Assembly: GCA_002367255.1 (NCBI GenBank)
Contig: DFBD01000117.1
Location: forward strand, 1-5,943
Direction: 5' to 3'
From: Rhodobacterales bacterium UBA3089
Lineage (GTDB): Bacteria > Pseudomonadota > Alphaproteobacteria > Rhodobacterales > Rhodobacteraceae
DNA length: 5,943 bases
Part shown: positions 5,884 to 5,943 of the stretch, piece after piece
How the letters are laid out: the number at the start of each line of letters is the position of its first letter
Numbering within the stretch: the first letter of the stretch is position 1
Notes under the pieces: generated by a model
Seen by the model: only the letters and a program-made list of their open reading frames with translations
What the model was told of the DNA's origin: nothing
The model's database searches: none
Program-made: the position numbers and the translations under genes

Positions 5884-5938
5884 CTGCATGCGGTTTGAGC
5901 TCAGATCATCCTCGGTTCATTTTGAGGAGGTTTCAGCC

Positions 5939-5943
5939 ATGGC
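5939..5943 (+). CDS. Start of a further gene (3' partial)
   Basis: Only the ATG and two bases of the next codon (GC, so alanine) are in the window. The start is supported by a very strong Shine-Dalgarno, GAGGAGG at 5924-5930, spaced 8 bases. CCTC at 5910-5913 could pair with GAGG at 5924-5927 and partly hide it, a weak four-base stem. The product cannot be told from this much sequence. Confidence 0.6.

Larger units (their letters stand above)
5487..5938. other. 450-base stretch without a convincing gene, structured
   Basis: Both strands stay open for about 100 codons here (+ from 5593, - from 5858), but neither frame has a ribosome binding site, the products have no recognisable domain and the two overlap almost fully. 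The stretch holds an inverted repeat TGTCAG/CTGACA (5564-5569 with 5582-5587), a CCTCC-AA-GGAGG inverted repeat near 5672-5683, a DnaA-box-like site and two hairpins near the right end. It probably serves as the leader and control region of the gene starting at 5939. From memory, minus-strand products similar to this one occur as short hypothetical proteins in Rhodobacterales, which would suggest a conserved non-coding element; I cannot verify that. Confidence 0.4.

Noticed and set aside
5559..5898. Overlapping frames of about 100 codons on both strands taken as genes
   Set aside because: No Shine-Dalgarno on either, mutual overlap and no domain; kept only as a possible conserved non-coding region.
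1..5943. CRISPR array, insertion sequence, transposase or integrase gene
   Set aside because: No regularly spaced repeats of CRISPR size, no terminal inverted repeats around a gene and no recombinase motifs were seen in any convincing frame.

Overview
The window reads as an accessory-gene junction in an alphaproteobacterium, probably of the Rhodobacterales. The reasons are a protease/capsid fusion of a kind common in prophages of that group, a GC-rich left part, and a tRNA fragment that looks like an alphaproteobacterial initiator tRNA-fMet. The organism call is an inference from sequence style; no database search was possible.

Left block (1-2170): the tail end of a GC-rich, tightly packed phage head operon on the + strand. 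It holds a prohead protease/major capsid fusion (its beginning lies outside the window), a small gpW-like head-tail joining protein, and a DUF2190-type capsid decoration protein. The genes are 2-3 bases apart and the set looks intact, but no tail genes follow.

Junction (2171-3084): about 350 bases without a gene carry hairpins, a 21-base palindrome and four copies of GTGTYGCR. They lead to a 48-base 3' half of initiator tRNA on the minus strand (2523-2570). It has no 5' half, so it is best read as an attachment-site scar. To its right is a further ~500 bases with only a possible decayed minus-strand gene. Base composition drops clearly after this point. The orientation of the tRNA piece fits two elements integrated one after the other in the same tRNA gene: a capsid-bearing element to the left and a defence-bearing element to the right.

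Right block (3085-5486): a two-gene operon, an ABC/AAA-type ATPase with a large N-terminal extension followed by an HNH nuclease. This is the architecture of Septu (PtuA-PtuB) anti-phage systems. The nuclease gene's ribosome binding site lies in the 3' end of the ATPase gene, and a perfect 10-bp hairpin overlaps the nuclease's last codons as a possible terminator.

Right edge (5487-5943): about 450 bases with no convincing gene but several hairpins and one DnaA-box-like site. It ends in a strong Shine-Dalgarno sequence and the first codon of a further + strand gene.

The most interesting hypothesis is that the left element is a tail-less, capsid-encoding phage satellite (similar in layout to capsid-forming PICIs) whose end at tRNA-fMet has been occupied by a second island carrying an anti-phage system.
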